Shown here in pieces: positions 8,073 through 17,061 of a DNA stretch of 33,730 nt. The notes beneath the pieces were generated by a model that had not been told where the DNA came from, did not search any database, and was given only the letters and a program-made list of their open reading frames with translations. The stretch spans positions 1 through 33,730 of the forward strand of contig NZ_JADMWW010000026.1 in the NCBI RefSeq assembly GCF_015548375.1. Direction: 5' to 3'. Made by a program: the position numbers and the translations under genes. Numbering within the stretch: position 1 is the stretch's first letter; every line of letters begins with the position of its first letter. Source of the stretch: Collinsella aerofaciens (GTDB taxonomy: Bacteria > Actinomycetota > Coriobacteriia > Coriobacteriales > Coriobacteriaceae).

Positions 8073-9290
8073 TCAACGGTCATCGTCCTTCAGCAAGCGC
8101 CACAGCGTTGTACGGCTTATGCCCAGCACCTCCGCCGCACGGGTTCGGTTGCCGTGGAGATGATCTACAACCAGATTCGCGATATCTCGCTCGGTATCTG
8201 CCAGCGGTCGCAGGATATACAGGTCGCTTTCGAGTGTCGGGGCGCCAAAGGTTGCGGTCTTAATCACGTCCTCTTGGGCGAGCACTTCCTCCGCCACAGC
8301 GCGGTCCACCGTGCCCGCCCCCACCAATATATACAGTCGTTCCGAGACCTCGCGGAGCTGCAGATAATTGCGCGGCCAGCGGTAAGCATCGAGCGTCTTC
8401 GTCGCCGCGGCAGACAGCGTGGGCGCTGCTGTCCCAAATGCATCAGCGAGATATTCCAAATAGCACGCGACCTTCGTCGACGCGGCTCCCTGCTCGGCGA
8501 TTGCCGGCGCCACGCTCACCGCACAGGCGAAGCGCTCGGTCACAAAAGCAGCCTGATCGCTTTCGCTGCCGCCCGGCATGTCATTCGCCGTCAGCACCAC
8601 ATGGCAGCGCGTCGCCAACGCGGTGTCGGCCATCGTGGAAACGAGCTCGCGAAGGCGCTGGGGACCAACCGCATTCCAGCCCTCAATGCAAAGTGTCAGC
8701 CCCGTTTGGAACAGCGGCGATTCGGAGCTTTTGAGCACATGGCGCCAACCGCGATCGGTGAGCTCATCGAGCGCAACGGAAACAAAGGGCTGACCGGCAA
8801 AAGGACCGTCCAGATAGAGGCGCTTGGCGATCTCGACCTGACCCGCTCCCAGCTCGCCCTCGAGCATAAGGGGCACACCGCGCGCGTAACTCTCTGCAAC
8901 CGGCGCAGCCACCGAGGCCGCCCCCTCAACGATGCCGTACGCGCTCGATTCGTAGCGAGCCTCAACTTCGTCGGCGTTGAGCCACTCGATACCCGCATGC
9001 GCCGCGGCACCGCGCACCTCGCGGACCACGACGACCCAAAGGCCCCCACCCTCTTTGTCGGTGGGGCGAACGGTCAGGCTCAGGCGCGCACCCGCACGTC
9101 CCATAACCAGACGCGCGCCGTCTCCTATACGGTCGAGGCGCTCAGCGACAAAAGCCGCCACATCCCGCTCGAGCGCCGCGTCATTCATGGTCGAGATCGC
9201 GACGTCCCCACGCGCATCGATTGCCAATGCCGAGGCCCCGGCAGCAGCCAGGGCCTCGGTCAAGATGTTCAGCTTGGCATCGCTATCCAT
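8073..9290 (-). CDS. NtrC/PrpR-like regulator with decayed AAA+ domain and Fis-type HTH
   Basis: A 405-residue predicted transcription regulator. The C-terminus (about 365-402) is a clear Fis/NtrC helix-turn-helix: ERDIANLVVDHLHGNRTRAAEVLGISRTTLWRLLKD. The centre is collinear with the sigma-54-activator AAA+ domain, but its motifs are lost: Walker A reads GELGAGQVEIA (145-155) with no lysine, the GAFTGA sigma-54-contact loop is absent, and Walker B is replaced by LTLCIEGWNAVG (about 199-210). The N-terminal 110 residues may be a sensory domain. The likely start is ATG 9290 after GGGGC; the frame continues to 9491 through the structured leader. It lies downstream of the YeiH-like permease on the same strand. 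It probably regulates without ATP-driven sigma-54 activation; this is inferred from the lost motifs. Target genes are unknown. Confidence 0.82.
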   Translation of the reverse strand: MDSDAKLNILTEALAAAGASALAIDARGDVAISTMNDAALERDVAAFVAERLDRIGDGARLVMGRAGARLSLTVRPTDKEGGGLWVVVVREVRGAAAHAGIEWLNADEVEARYESSAYGIVEGAASVAAPVAESYARGVPLMLEGELGAGQVEIAKRLYLDGPFAGQPFVSVALDELTDRGWRHVLKSSESPLFQTGLTLCIEGWNAVGPQRLRELVSTMADTALATRCHVVLTANDMPGGSESDQAAFVTERFACAVSVAPAIAEQGAASTKVACYLEYLADAFGTAAPTLSAAATKTLDAYRWPRNYLQLREVSERLYILVGAGTVDRAVAEEVLAQEDVIKTATFGAPTLESDLYILRPLADTERDIANLVVDHLHGNRTRAAEVLGISRTTLWRLLKDDDR

Positions 9291-9374
9291 GATTTGCCCC
9301 TGTCCGCAGCGACGTGCAACCGCCGACGGTCGCACGACCGAGTGTTTCAAAATTGAACGATATTGCCCACCAAA

Positions 9375-9507
9375 CACTATAGGGCAGGAAGCGCCGTCCT
9401 GCGAGTATAGGTGTTGCCCCGCATCGCCATCCTGGCGGGGCGATAAGAGCTCTTCGGGACTTATAAACCTGCGGACAAGCCATACCCGCAAGAGCTCCTA
9501 TCGCTCC
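9375..9507 (-). ncRNA. Candidate structured leader RNA upstream of the NtrC-like regulator
   Basis: Three hairpins stand in the 266-base gap before the regulator. In minus-strand order: a long stem of about 21 pairs (arms 9485-9507 and 9437-9458, including GAGCTCTT, one mismatch and one bulge) with a 26-base loop; a 7-bp stem GCCCCGC/GCGGGGC (9416-9422 with 9435-9441); and a stem CACCTATA...GCAGGA/TCCTGC...TATAGTG (9375-9413). The second hairpin uses bases 9437-9441, which also form the foot of the first, so the two partly compete. No U-run follows any of them. No known riboswitch class was recognised. It may be a regulatory leader or an RNA-processing or stability element after the permease gene. 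Confidence 0.45.
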
Positions 9508-9556
9508 ACCGTGAGAATGCGCTCACCAGCACGCAGCACGCAAACAAGCTACTTCT

Positions 9557-10591
9557 CTACCAGATTCCCAGTACGTGTTGCATTCCCAAACTCATGCACG
9601 CAATGCCAATCCAGCAGCAAAAGCCCAGCGCGATGGGCTTGCCGCCCTTTTTGACCAGCTCGACGATATCGGTATTAAAACCAATAGCCGCCATGGCCAT
9701 CACGATAAAGAACTTCGACAGCTCCTTGATGGGCGCCGTAAAGGACGCGGGAAGCTGAAGCACCGTGGTGATCACACTCGCCAGCACAAAGAACAGCACA
9801 AACATGGGAAACGCGCGTTTAAGGGAGAACGTGCTTTTGGCGTCGCCGCCGGCCTTGCGTGCTAGATGCATCTGCCAGCATGCGAGGACCAACGTGATGG
9901 GAATGATAGCCAGCGTCCTGGTGAGCTTGACCACCGTGGCGCTCTCGAGCACATTTGCGCCGGGATGCATGCTGTCCCAGGCGCTCGCCGCAGCCGTTAC
10001 CGACGAGGTGTCGTTGATGGCGGTACCGGCAAACAGGCCAAAGCCCTCATTGGTCAGCCCGAGCATGCCGCCGAGCGTCGGAAACACGAGCGCCGCGATA
10101 ACGTTAAACAGGAAGATGACCGAAATAGCCTGGGCAATCTCGCGATCGTCGGCATCGATGACGGGTGCGGTCGCGGCGATGGCAGAACCGCCGCAAATCG
10201 ACGAACCCACACCCACAAGCGTCGCGATCTTGCCCGGCACGTTCATAACGCGGCAGAGCACAAAGGCGATGACAAGCGAGGTCGAGATTGTTGCCACGAT
10301 AATCGGTAGCGACTGGGCGCCCTTGGACAGAATCTGGGAGAGGTTCATGCCAAAGCCAAGCAGGATAACCGCGTACTGCAAGACTTTTTTGGACGTATAG
10401 GTAACGCCGGCGGTGAGCTGTTCGCGACGATTCTTGGGAAAGACGAGCGCCAGGACCATGCCAAAGAGGATGGCAAATACCGGACCGCCGACCACCTCAA
10501 TTTGTTTGCCGAGCAACGTCGCGGGAATGGCGATGATCAGGCAGAACAAAACGCCTTTCCAGCGCTCGCGTACGATGTTTGCCAGTTGCAT
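9557..10591 (-). CDS. YeiH/UPF0324 family putative sulfate exporter-like permease
   Basis: A 344-residue integral membrane protein with about ten hydrophobic segments, matching the YeiH family (conserved hypothetical 698; annotated as putative sulfate exporter). Recognisable blocks are GPVFAILFGMVLALVFP, YAVILLGFGMNLSQI, VGSSICGGSAIAATAPVIDA, FGLFAGTAINDTSSVTAAAS and AMAAIGFNTDIVELVKKGGKP. Start ATG 10591 has AAGGAA six to seven bases upstream. It is divergent from a GntR/FadR regulator at 10755, with a 163-bp shared control region, and followed by the NtrC-like regulator. Transport of sulfate, sulfite or organosulfonate-derived anions is the family's usual suggestion, weakly supported experimentally. 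Confidence 0.9.
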   Translation of the reverse strand: MQLANIVRERWKGVLFCLIIAIPATLLGKQIEVVGGPVFAILFGMVLALVFPKNRREQLTAGVTYTSKKVLQYAVILLGFGMNLSQILSKGAQSLPIIVATISTSLVIAFVLCRVMNVPGKIATLVGVGSSICGGSAIAATAPVIDADDREIAQAISVIFLFNVIAALVFPTLGGMLGLTNEGFGLFAGTAINDTSSVTAAASAWDSMHPGANVLESATVVKLTRTLAIIPITLVLACWQMHLARKAGGDAKSTFSLKRAFPMFVLFFVLASVITTVLQLPASFTAPIKELSKFFIVMAMAAIGFNTDIVELVKKGGKPIALGFCCWIGIACMSLGMQHVLGIW

Positions 10592-10616
10592 ATGGGATTC
10601 CTTCTTTCTATTTCAC

Positions 10617-10666
10617 GTTTGCGACGGCTTATGATACGGCAACATTGAGCGCAGCCTTGCGCAAAC
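10617..10666. promoter_or_regulatory. Inverted repeats in the permease/GntR shared control region
   Basis: GTTTGCG (10617-10623) and CGCAAAC (10660-10666) form an inverted pair 36 bases apart, and a second palindrome GCGCA-GCCT-TGCGC lies at 10649-10662. They sit between the divergent permease and GntR-family genes and are plausible binding sites for that regulator. They do not match the standard TGGTNNNACCA-like FadR-subfamily consensus closely. Confidence 0.35.
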
Positions 10667-10754
10667 ACAGACTAAGATGCCGCAATAGTTCTCGGGCGAC
10701 AGCCGAATTACCCACCGCGGAGAGCTGATTCGCGGCATAATTAACAACTGACAT

Positions 10755-11486
10755 ATGAGTTTGATAGAACAGTTGCGAGGCGCTATGGAAGAATCGATGC
10801 ACGTCGGCGAGCAGGAAACGAGCCTACAGGACCAGTCCTACCACACCATTCGACGCAAAATCGTCTATCTGGACTACAAGCCGGGCGAAAAGCTGGGCGT
10901 CAAGCAACTTTGCGATGACCTGGACATGGGTCGCACGCCCGTGCGCGAGGCTTTGGTTCGCTTGGCGCAGGAAGGCCTGGTGCGCACCGTGCCCCAGAGC
11001 GGCACCTACGTCTCACCCATCAACCTCACCCTTGCCGAGAGCGCCTGTTACATCCGCGAACATCTGGAAAAGCAGGTGATCGTGGAGTGCTGCGCGCGCG
11101 CCACGTCGGCTGGCATCGAGCAGCTCGACCGCGCCATCGTGCTGCAGGAAAAGGCCATGGCCGAAGAGGATCGCATCGGCTTCTTTTTGAGCGACAACCT
11201 CATGCATCACATGATTTTTAGCATCGCATGTCGCAGCACCGTGTGGTCGTGGCTCGAAGAGACCAATGCCGACCTTGAGCGCTTCCGCTGGCTGCGCGCT
11301 GCCACGCAGGTTCTCGACAATCAGGACATCGTGAACGAGCACAAGCAGATTCGCCGCGCTATCGCCGGTCGCGACCCCATCGAAGCGAGCTTTTTGGTCA
11401 GCAAGCACCTGCACATGATGTTCCGCAACCAAACCGAGGTTCTGGACCAGTTCCCCGAGTACTTCGAGACCAGCAAGCTCCGCTAA
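10755..11486 (+). CDS. GntR family (FadR/FCD subfamily) transcriptional regulator
   Basis: A 243-residue dimeric repressor or activator. The winged helix-turn-helix occupies about residues 25-90 (SYHTIRRKIVYLDYKPGEKLGVKQLCDDLDMGRTPVREALVRLAQEGLVRTVPQSGTYV), followed by an all-helical FCD effector domain (about 95-230) of the kind that binds organic acids or metal-coordinated ligands. It may start at ATG 10755, which has no evident ribosome site, or at ATG 10785, which follows GAGG by four bases; the ten extra residues matter little. A CATAAT at 10736-10741 could be its -10. It is divergent from the YeiH-like permease, which it most likely controls; that is inferred from position. The gene is followed at once by a dispersed repeat copy and a strong terminator. 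Confidence 0.9.
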   Translation: MSLIEQLRGAMEESMHVGEQETSLQDQSYHTIRRKIVYLDYKPGEKLGVKQLCDDLDMGRTPVREALVRLAQEGLVRTVPQSGTYVSPINLTLAESACYIREHLEKQVIVECCARATSAGIEQLDRAIVLQEKAMAEEDRIGFFLSDNLMHHMIFSIACRSTVWSWLEETNADLERFRWLRAATQVLDNQDIVNEHKQIRRAIAGRDPIEASFLVSKHLHMMFRNQTEVLDQFPEYFETSKLR

Positions 11487-11536
11487 CCTGCCAAAAAGGG
11501 ACAGGTTCATTTTGGCAGATTTTATCTGGGCAAATG
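11487..11536 (+). repeat. Dispersed 50-bp repeat, copy A
   Basis: Begins at the stop codon of the GntR gene. It contains the hairpin CTGCCAAAA/TTTTGGCAG (11488-11518) with GGGACAGG in the loop, then ATTTTATCTGGG. About 90% identical to copies at 13657-13706 (inverted) and 16858-16907. The hairpin plus ATTTTAT could also terminate transcription. Confidence 0.7.
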
Positions 11537-11540
11537 CAAC

Positions 11541-11574
11541 AAGGCCCGGCTCCGCTGCAACGGAGCCGGGCCTT
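11541..11574. terminator. Strong bidirectional terminator between GntR gene and glmS
   Basis: A perfect 14-bp stem AAGGCCCGGCTCCG/CGGAGCCGGGCCTT with a six-base loop, between convergent genes. It follows repeat copy A by four bases. Confidence 0.85.
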
Positions 11575-11597
11575 AGTTGTTAGAACGGCGGAACCAA

Positions 11598-13445
<1,848 letters not shown>

Positions 13446-13515
13446 AAGATAAATCCCTTCGTTCGCGTGACTGCAAGACGTCCACGCACAAGGGGCGCTG
13501 AGACGTATAACGTTC

Positions 13516-13528
13516 GAGTATTGTACTC
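13516..13528 (-). promoter_or_regulatory. Possible glmS -10 region within a small palindrome
   Basis: The palindrome GAGTA-TTG-TACTC contains TACAAT on the minus strand (13519-13524), about 75 bases before the glmS start. No matching -35 is seen 16-18 bases upstream, so an activator may be needed, or the call may be wrong. Confidence 0.4.
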
Positions 13529-13554
13529 ACGCAAACGCAAGCTGATATACCAGA

Positions 13555-13580
13555 AGTGGTATCTCAACTTAGATACCACT
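13555..13580. promoter_or_regulatory. Operator-like inverted repeat between glmS and the LacI-family gene
   Basis: Perfect 10-bp arms AGTGGTATCT and AGATACCACT separated by CAACTT. A further ATACCA just upstream (13547-13552) makes a second pair ATACCA-GAAG-TGGTAT with the left arm. The TGGTAT/ATACCA half-sites resemble GntR/HutC-type amino-sugar operators (DasR, NagR class) more than LacI-type ones. Likely controls glmS. Confidence 0.6.
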
Positions 13581-13607
13581 CGATGCACACACGTCCAGCC
13601 GGTCCAA

Positions 13608-13642
13608 ACCACCACAAAGGTGCCTGCCCCCTTCGTGGTGGT
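13608..13642. repeat. Hairpin element with CCTGCCCC loop
   Basis: Arms ACCACCACAAAGG and CCTTCGTGGTGGT (12 of 13 pair) around a loop TGCCTGCCC. Its CCTGCCCC resembles the CCTGTCCC core of the dispersed repeat 15 bases away, so it may be a related element. Confidence 0.45.
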
Positions 13643-13656
13643 CGCGCTGGCAATAG

Positions 13657-13706
13657 CGTTTGCCCAGATAAAACCTGCCAAAATAAACCTGTCCCTTTTT
13701 GGAAGG
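13657..13706 (-). repeat. Dispersed 50-bp repeat, copy B (inverted)
   Basis: Minus-strand copy of the repeat at 11487 and 16858, with GGGACAGGTTTATTTTGGCAG and TTTTATCTGGGCAAA intact. The first arm has CCTTCCAAAA instead of CCTGCCAAAA, shortening the stem. It ends eight bases before the extended -10 of the LacI-family gene. Confidence 0.7.
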
Positions 13707-13713
13707 TTTGGGA

Positions 13714-13722
13714 TGCTACAAT
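13714..13722 (+). promoter_or_regulatory. Extended -10 promoter of the LacI-family gene
   Basis: TGCTACAAT is an extended -10 (TGn + TACAAT), 35 bases before the start codon. The -35 would fall in the T-rich end of repeat copy B, so the repeat may have contributed part of this promoter. Confidence 0.5.
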
Positions 13723-13757
13723 CTGGCTTGTACTTGAAACGCATCAAAGGGGCCGCT

Positions 13758-14870
13758 ATGGCAAAGGTAAAAATCAGCGACGTCGCACGCGAGGCCGGGG
13801 TTTCGTTGGGCACGGTTTCCAACGCGCTCAACCACCCCGAAAAGCTGCGCCCCGAGACCCTCAAGCTCATCAACGAGACCATCAATCGCCTTGGCTACCT
13901 GCCCAACCAAAGCGCCCGTCAGCTCGCGGGCGGCGCCACCAAGTCCTTTGGCCTGGTGCTCCCCCGTCTCGATCACGGCTTTTCGCTCCAAATCGCCAGC
14001 GGCGCCCACAACGAGGCCCGCAAGCACGGCTACGACTTGCTCATCGCCAACGCCGATAACGACGATATTCTCGAGGACCATTACCTGCGCTACTTTATGG
14101 GCACCCAGATGTCCGGCGTCATGGTTCAGCCCATGGCATCCCCCGACTGGCACCCCGCCATGACCAAGATGCCCGTGCCGATCGTCCATCTGGACATCCA
14201 TTGCTCCGAGCCCGGCTACTACGTAGCGGCCGACAACGAGGCCCAGGGTCGCATCATTGCCGAACTTGCTATCGCCCGCGGCGCGCACCATATTGTCGTC
14301 GTCGGCCGAGCAGCATTTATGCAACTCACCCTGCGCGTCCTTGGCATTCATAAGGCGCTCGCCCTGCACCCCGATATCAAGATCGAAGTCATCGACGCCG
14401 GCGAGTGGAACACGGCGGCCGACGGCTATGGTATCGGCAACCAAATCGCCGAGCGCCCCGCGGACGAACGTCCCGATTTTGTCGTCGGCCTGACCGATGT
14501 GTTGGCCTCGGGCGTCGTTTCGGCACTGGTCGACAAGGGCATCTCTGTCCCCGGGCAAGTACGCGTAGCAGGTTGCGATGGCAACCCACTCGCTTGGAGC
14601 GGATCGGTCCCGCTCACTACGGTAGCGCCCCCGGGCTACGAGATTGGCCGCAAGGGCGTTCAATTGCTGATGGAGCAAATCGAGAACAAGGCGCCGGCGA
14701 AGCCCAAGCACGTCCACATCGGCTCTGCCGCGCGCACCGTCACCGCAGTCACCGCCGCCGAGGACATCAACCGCCAAGAACTCGTGCGGCCGTTCCTGCT
14801 GGAACGCGCCAGCACCCAGGCAAGCAGCCAGACCGACGCCACGGCCATCAACCTCGGTGCGTATCTATAG
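13758..14870 (+). CDS. LacI family transcriptional regulator
   Basis: A 370-residue sugar-responsive regulator. The N-terminal LacI helix-turn-helix and hinge are clear (KVKISDVAREAGVSLGTVSNALNHPEKLRPETLKLINETINRLGYLPNQSARQLAGG, residues 3-58). A periplasmic-binding-protein-like effector domain follows (FGLVLPRLDHGF... to ...TTVAPPGYEIGRKGVQLLMEQI, about 62-315), then a 45-residue tail without recognised function. ATG 13758 is chosen because AAAGGGG lies six bases upstream and the HTH begins at once; an open frame extends upstream to 11577, antisense to glmS, but is non-coding. It is divergent from glmS and may sense a sugar or amino sugar, but its target is not shown by the sequence. A bidirectional terminator follows the gene. 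Confidence 0.93.
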   Translation: MAKVKISDVAREAGVSLGTVSNALNHPEKLRPETLKLINETINRLGYLPNQSARQLAGGATKSFGLVLPRLDHGFSLQIASGAHNEARKHGYDLLIANADNDDILEDHYLRYFMGTQMSGVMVQPMASPDWHPAMTKMPVPIVHLDIHCSEPGYYVAADNEAQGRIIAELAIARGAHHIVVVGRAAFMQLTLRVLGIHKALALHPDIKIEVIDAGEWNTAADGYGIGNQIAERPADERPDFVVGLTDVLASGVVSALVDKGISVPGQVRVAGCDGNPLAWSGSVPLTTVAPPGYEIGRKGVQLLMEQIENKAPAKPKHVHIGSAARTVTAVTAAEDINRQELVRPFLLERASTQASSQTDATAINLGAYL

Positions 14871-14896
14871 CACGCCCGCAAGTATGCTAAGTCGCC

Positions 14897-14944
14897 GCTC
14901 AAGCAAAAGAGGCCCGACCATTGCCGGGCCCCTTTTGCTTGAGC
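14897..14944. terminator. Bidirectional terminator
   Basis: A 20-bp stem with one mismatch: left arm GCTCAAGCAAAAGAGGCCCG, right arm CGGGCCCCTTTTGCTTGAGC. It lies between the convergent LacI-family and HAD genes. Confidence 0.85.
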
Positions 14945-14983
14945 GCAAACGTGGGCAATCGCTCGTTTCAACACCGCAATTGT

Positions 14984-15634
14984 CTAGCGCACGGCCTTGA
15001 CTGCCGCTGCCAGGTCGAACAACGTATCGAGCACGGCCTCGCAGCCATCCACCACGTCCTGCGGCAGCGGCACGATATCGGGGACGGCAAAGACGTGGCA
15101 TCCGGCCGTGATGCCCGAGACGCAGCCGTTGCGCGAATCCTCGACCACGGCACATTCCTCGGGAGCAAAGCCCGCGCGCTCGCAGGCGAGCAAATACATC
15201 TCGGGGTCGGGCTTGCCGTGCACGACGTCCTCACCGCAGGTCACCGTTTCAAACTTGTCAAAGAGGCCGAATGCTTTAAGGTTGCGCTCGGCCGTAACAT
15301 GGCGCGACGACGTTGCAAGGCCCACGTGATAGCCCGCAGCCAGCAGCTCGTCTATGCACTCGGCAGCGCCAGCCTTAAGCTCCAGATCGGTCTTGACCAT
15401 CTCGTCGCGAATCTCCTTGTGGCGACGATAGATCGCCTCGGTGGTTTCGTGGCTGCCATAATGTTTATCGAGGATGTCCATAACATCGGGCAGCGTGCGG
15501 CCGATAAACTGATGGATCAGCGCTTCATCAATCGCGAGCCCCAGCTCAGCGGCGCCTGCCTTCCAGGCCTTAATCCCCAAACGCTCGGTATCGACCAGCG
15601 TTCCATCCATGTCAAAAATAACAGCCTTGATCAT
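14984..15634 (-). CDS. HAD superfamily hydrolase, beta-phosphoglucomutase-like
   Basis: A 216-residue haloacid dehalogenase-type enzyme. All four motifs are visible: I, IFDMDGTLVDTE (nucleophile and acid Asp); II, ATSSRH; III, HGKPDPEMYL (Lys); IV, VVEDSRNGC. An alpha-helical C1 cap lies between motifs I and II, as in phosphatases or mutases acting on sugar phosphates. ATG 15634 is preceded by GAGGGG. The frame extends to 15715, but the extra residues come from the AT-rich control region. It is divergent from larE over 167 bp and stands alone. The substrate cannot be inferred; a sugar phosphate is most likely. Confidence 0.9.
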   Translation of the reverse strand: MIKAVIFDMDGTLVDTERLGIKAWKAGAAELGLAIDEALIHQFIGRTLPDVMDILDKHYGSHETTEAIYRRHKEIRDEMVKTDLELKAGAAECIDELLAAGYHVGLATSSRHVTAERNLKAFGLFDKFETVTCGEDVVHGKPDPEMYLLACERAGFAPEECAVVEDSRNGCVSGITAGCHVFAVPDIVPLPQDVVDGCEAVLDTLFDLAAAVKAVR

Positions 15635-15801
15635 ATCGGTCCCCTCACCGGATTGTGTTACCGTCACTCTACCGCACTTTACAAACTTGTATATAACGTA
15701 TATAGCATATTGCACTTTCGTTACATAGATAGAAGACTTATGGCAAGTAACGCATTAGGATTATAGTTTTCGACCGAGTACTCAACGATAAGGATCGTTT
15801 C

Positions 15802-16680
15802 ATGATTTTAGACACCACGGCACCCGCAGAGGAGCTTCAAGACAAGCTATCGGCGCTCGAACAGCTGCTTTTGGCATACGGGCGCGTGGCTATCGGGTTT
15901 TCCGGTGGCGTCGACAGCAGCTTTTTGGCCGCCGTATGCGCCCGCATCATGCCTACCGATACCCTCCTCGTCCATCTCACTACGCCGCTCATCGGCACGC
16001 CCGAGCAGGCTTCGTTTGAGCAGTCCGTTGATGGGCAGGCCAATGAGGGGCCGCATTTTAAGCTCCCCGTGCTCAATCTTTCGGTGGATCAGCTGCAACT
16101 CCCCCAAGTAGCCTGCAACGATGCTAATCGCTGCTACCACTGCAAGCACGCCGGCTTTACCGCCATCGTCAACCACGCCAAGTCGCTCGGCTTTCCCACC
16201 GTCATCGATGGCAGCAATGCAAGCGATCGCGGTGACTACCGCCCCGGCATGCGTGCGGCAGAAGAGCTCGGCGTACGCTCACCCCTTATGGAGGTCGGCT
16301 TTACCAAGGACGAAGAGCGCGAGCTGCTGCGCGCATGGGGCTATCCCGTTTGGAACCTGCCGGCGGGAGCATGTCTTGCCACCCGCGTCCCCACGGGCGA
16401 GGAGCTTACGCGCGAGAAGGTCGATTTAATCCGCGCCTGCGAGGATTACCTGCACGATCGTGATCTGGCACAGGTACGCGCGCGCTTGGTCGGCGGCTGC
16501 ATGCATATCGAGGCCGCACCCGCAGATGTCGCCAAGATTGCCACCCTCGGCGGTGCCGCCGTCGACGACAAGGGCAAGACCCCGCTGCCCGCCGTTATCG
16601 AGTCCGCGCTGCGCGAGCTGGGCTGCGACCATATCTCCCCCGAGGTCACCCCCTACATTCACGGCAACATGAACCTTTAG
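15802..16680 (+). CDS. larE: ATP-dependent sulfur transferase LarE (cysteine-cluster type)
   Basis: LarE adenylates pyridinium-3,5-biscarboxylic acid mononucleotide and delivers sulfur to it while the nickel-pincer cofactor of lactate racemase-type enzymes is made. The 292-residue product has the N-type ATP pyrophosphatase P-loop FSGGVDSS (33-40), the DGSNASDRGDYRPGM block (136-150) and the reactive-cysteine segment PAGACLATRVPTG with Cys191. It also has a CxxC (NRCYHCK, Cys111 and Cys114). Lactobacillus plantarum LarE sacrifices a single cysteine and lacks the CxxC; LarE proteins with three cysteines can hold a [4Fe-4S] cluster and act catalytically. This protein fits the second pattern. Start ATG 15802 follows AAGGA. 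No larA, larB or larC is nearby. Confidence 0.88.
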   Translation: MILDTTAPAEELQDKLSALEQLLLAYGRVAIGFSGGVDSSFLAAVCARIMPTDTLLVHLTTPLIGTPEQASFEQSVDGQANEGPHFKLPVLNLSVDQLQLPQVACNDANRCYHCKHAGFTAIVNHAKSLGFPTVIDGSNASDRGDYRPGMRAAEELGVRSPLMEVGFTKDEERELLRAWGYPVWNLPAGACLATRVPTGEELTREKVDLIRACEDYLHDRDLAQVRARLVGGCMHIEAAPADVAKIATLGGAAVDDKGKTPLPAVIESALRELGCDHISPEVTPYIHGNMNL

Positions 16681-16707
16681 GTTACGCCGTTTTACAAACG
16701 GCGTAAC
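16681..16707. terminator. Hairpin directly after larE
   Basis: Perfect 12-bp arms GTTACGCCGTTT/AAACGGCGTAAC with a TAC loop, starting immediately after the stop codon. No T-run follows, so it may act as a 3' stability structure rather than a terminator. Confidence 0.55.
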
Positions 16708-16756
16708 TGCTCGGCGCTGCGCGGGCCCCGGGCACGGCAATCTGACGTTCAACTTC

Positions 16757-16784
16757 ACGGGCGCGACCAAAAGGTCAGCGCCCG
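16757..16784. terminator. Second hairpin downstream of larE
   Basis: Stem CGGGCGC-GACC/GGTC-A-GCGCCCG with an AAAA tetraloop and one bulge, followed by CTTGTTT. A weak terminator. The rest of the 381-base gap 16681-17061 holds repeat copy C and a short direct repeat; no gene is seen in it. Confidence 0.5.
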
Positions 16785-16857
16785 CTTGTTTCACGTCACC
16801 TTACCGCACCCGGAGCCCGCTCGCTCGCATATGCTCAACCTGGACTGCGTTAACTGA

Positions 16858-16907
16858 CCTGCCAATAAGGGACAGGTTCATTTTGGCAGGTTTTATCTGG
16901 GGAAACG
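16858..16907 (+). repeat. Dispersed 50-bp repeat, copy C
   Basis: Same orientation as copy A at 11487 and about 90% identical: CCTGCCAA/TTGGCAGG arms, GGGACAGGTTCA loop and TTTTATCTGGGG tail. A further TGTCCC lies at 16971-16976. Confidence 0.7.
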
Positions 16908-16913
16908 CCGAAT

Positions 16914-16947
16914 AGCTCCATATGCACAACCGCCGCAGCTCCATATG
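16914..16947. promoter_or_regulatory. Direct repeat upstream of the nuclease gene
   Basis: AGCTCCATATG occurs at 16914-16924 and 16937-16947, a 23-base period or about two helical turns, 115 bases upstream of the nuclease start. This could be a tandem binding site; no promoter hexamers are convincing nearby. Confidence 0.35.
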
Positions 16948-17061
16948 AGGCAAATGAATCAGTAGTGTTTGTCCCAAATCTTAAGTATTTGTTCGACAGA
17001 ACGGCCCCCTGCCGGCTCCTGCTAGACTGGTAGATTCCCAACCGTCCATCCAGGAGCCCCT

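Noticed and set aside
9437-9507. Simple terminator of the YeiH-like gene
   Set aside because: The stem is strong but is not followed by a T-run on the minus strand, and further hairpins follow it.
13446-13600. glmS ribozyme in the glmS leader
   Set aside because: The conserved core and pseudoknot sequences were not recognisable, and the region is explained by a promoter and an inverted repeat.
16850-17041. Small peptides containing PDKTCQNEPVPFWQV-like segments encoded by all three 50-bp repeat copies
   Set aside because: The shared peptide arises from one frame of the repeat itself. The flanking residues differ, there are no ribosome sites, and the hairpin symmetry explains the conservation better.
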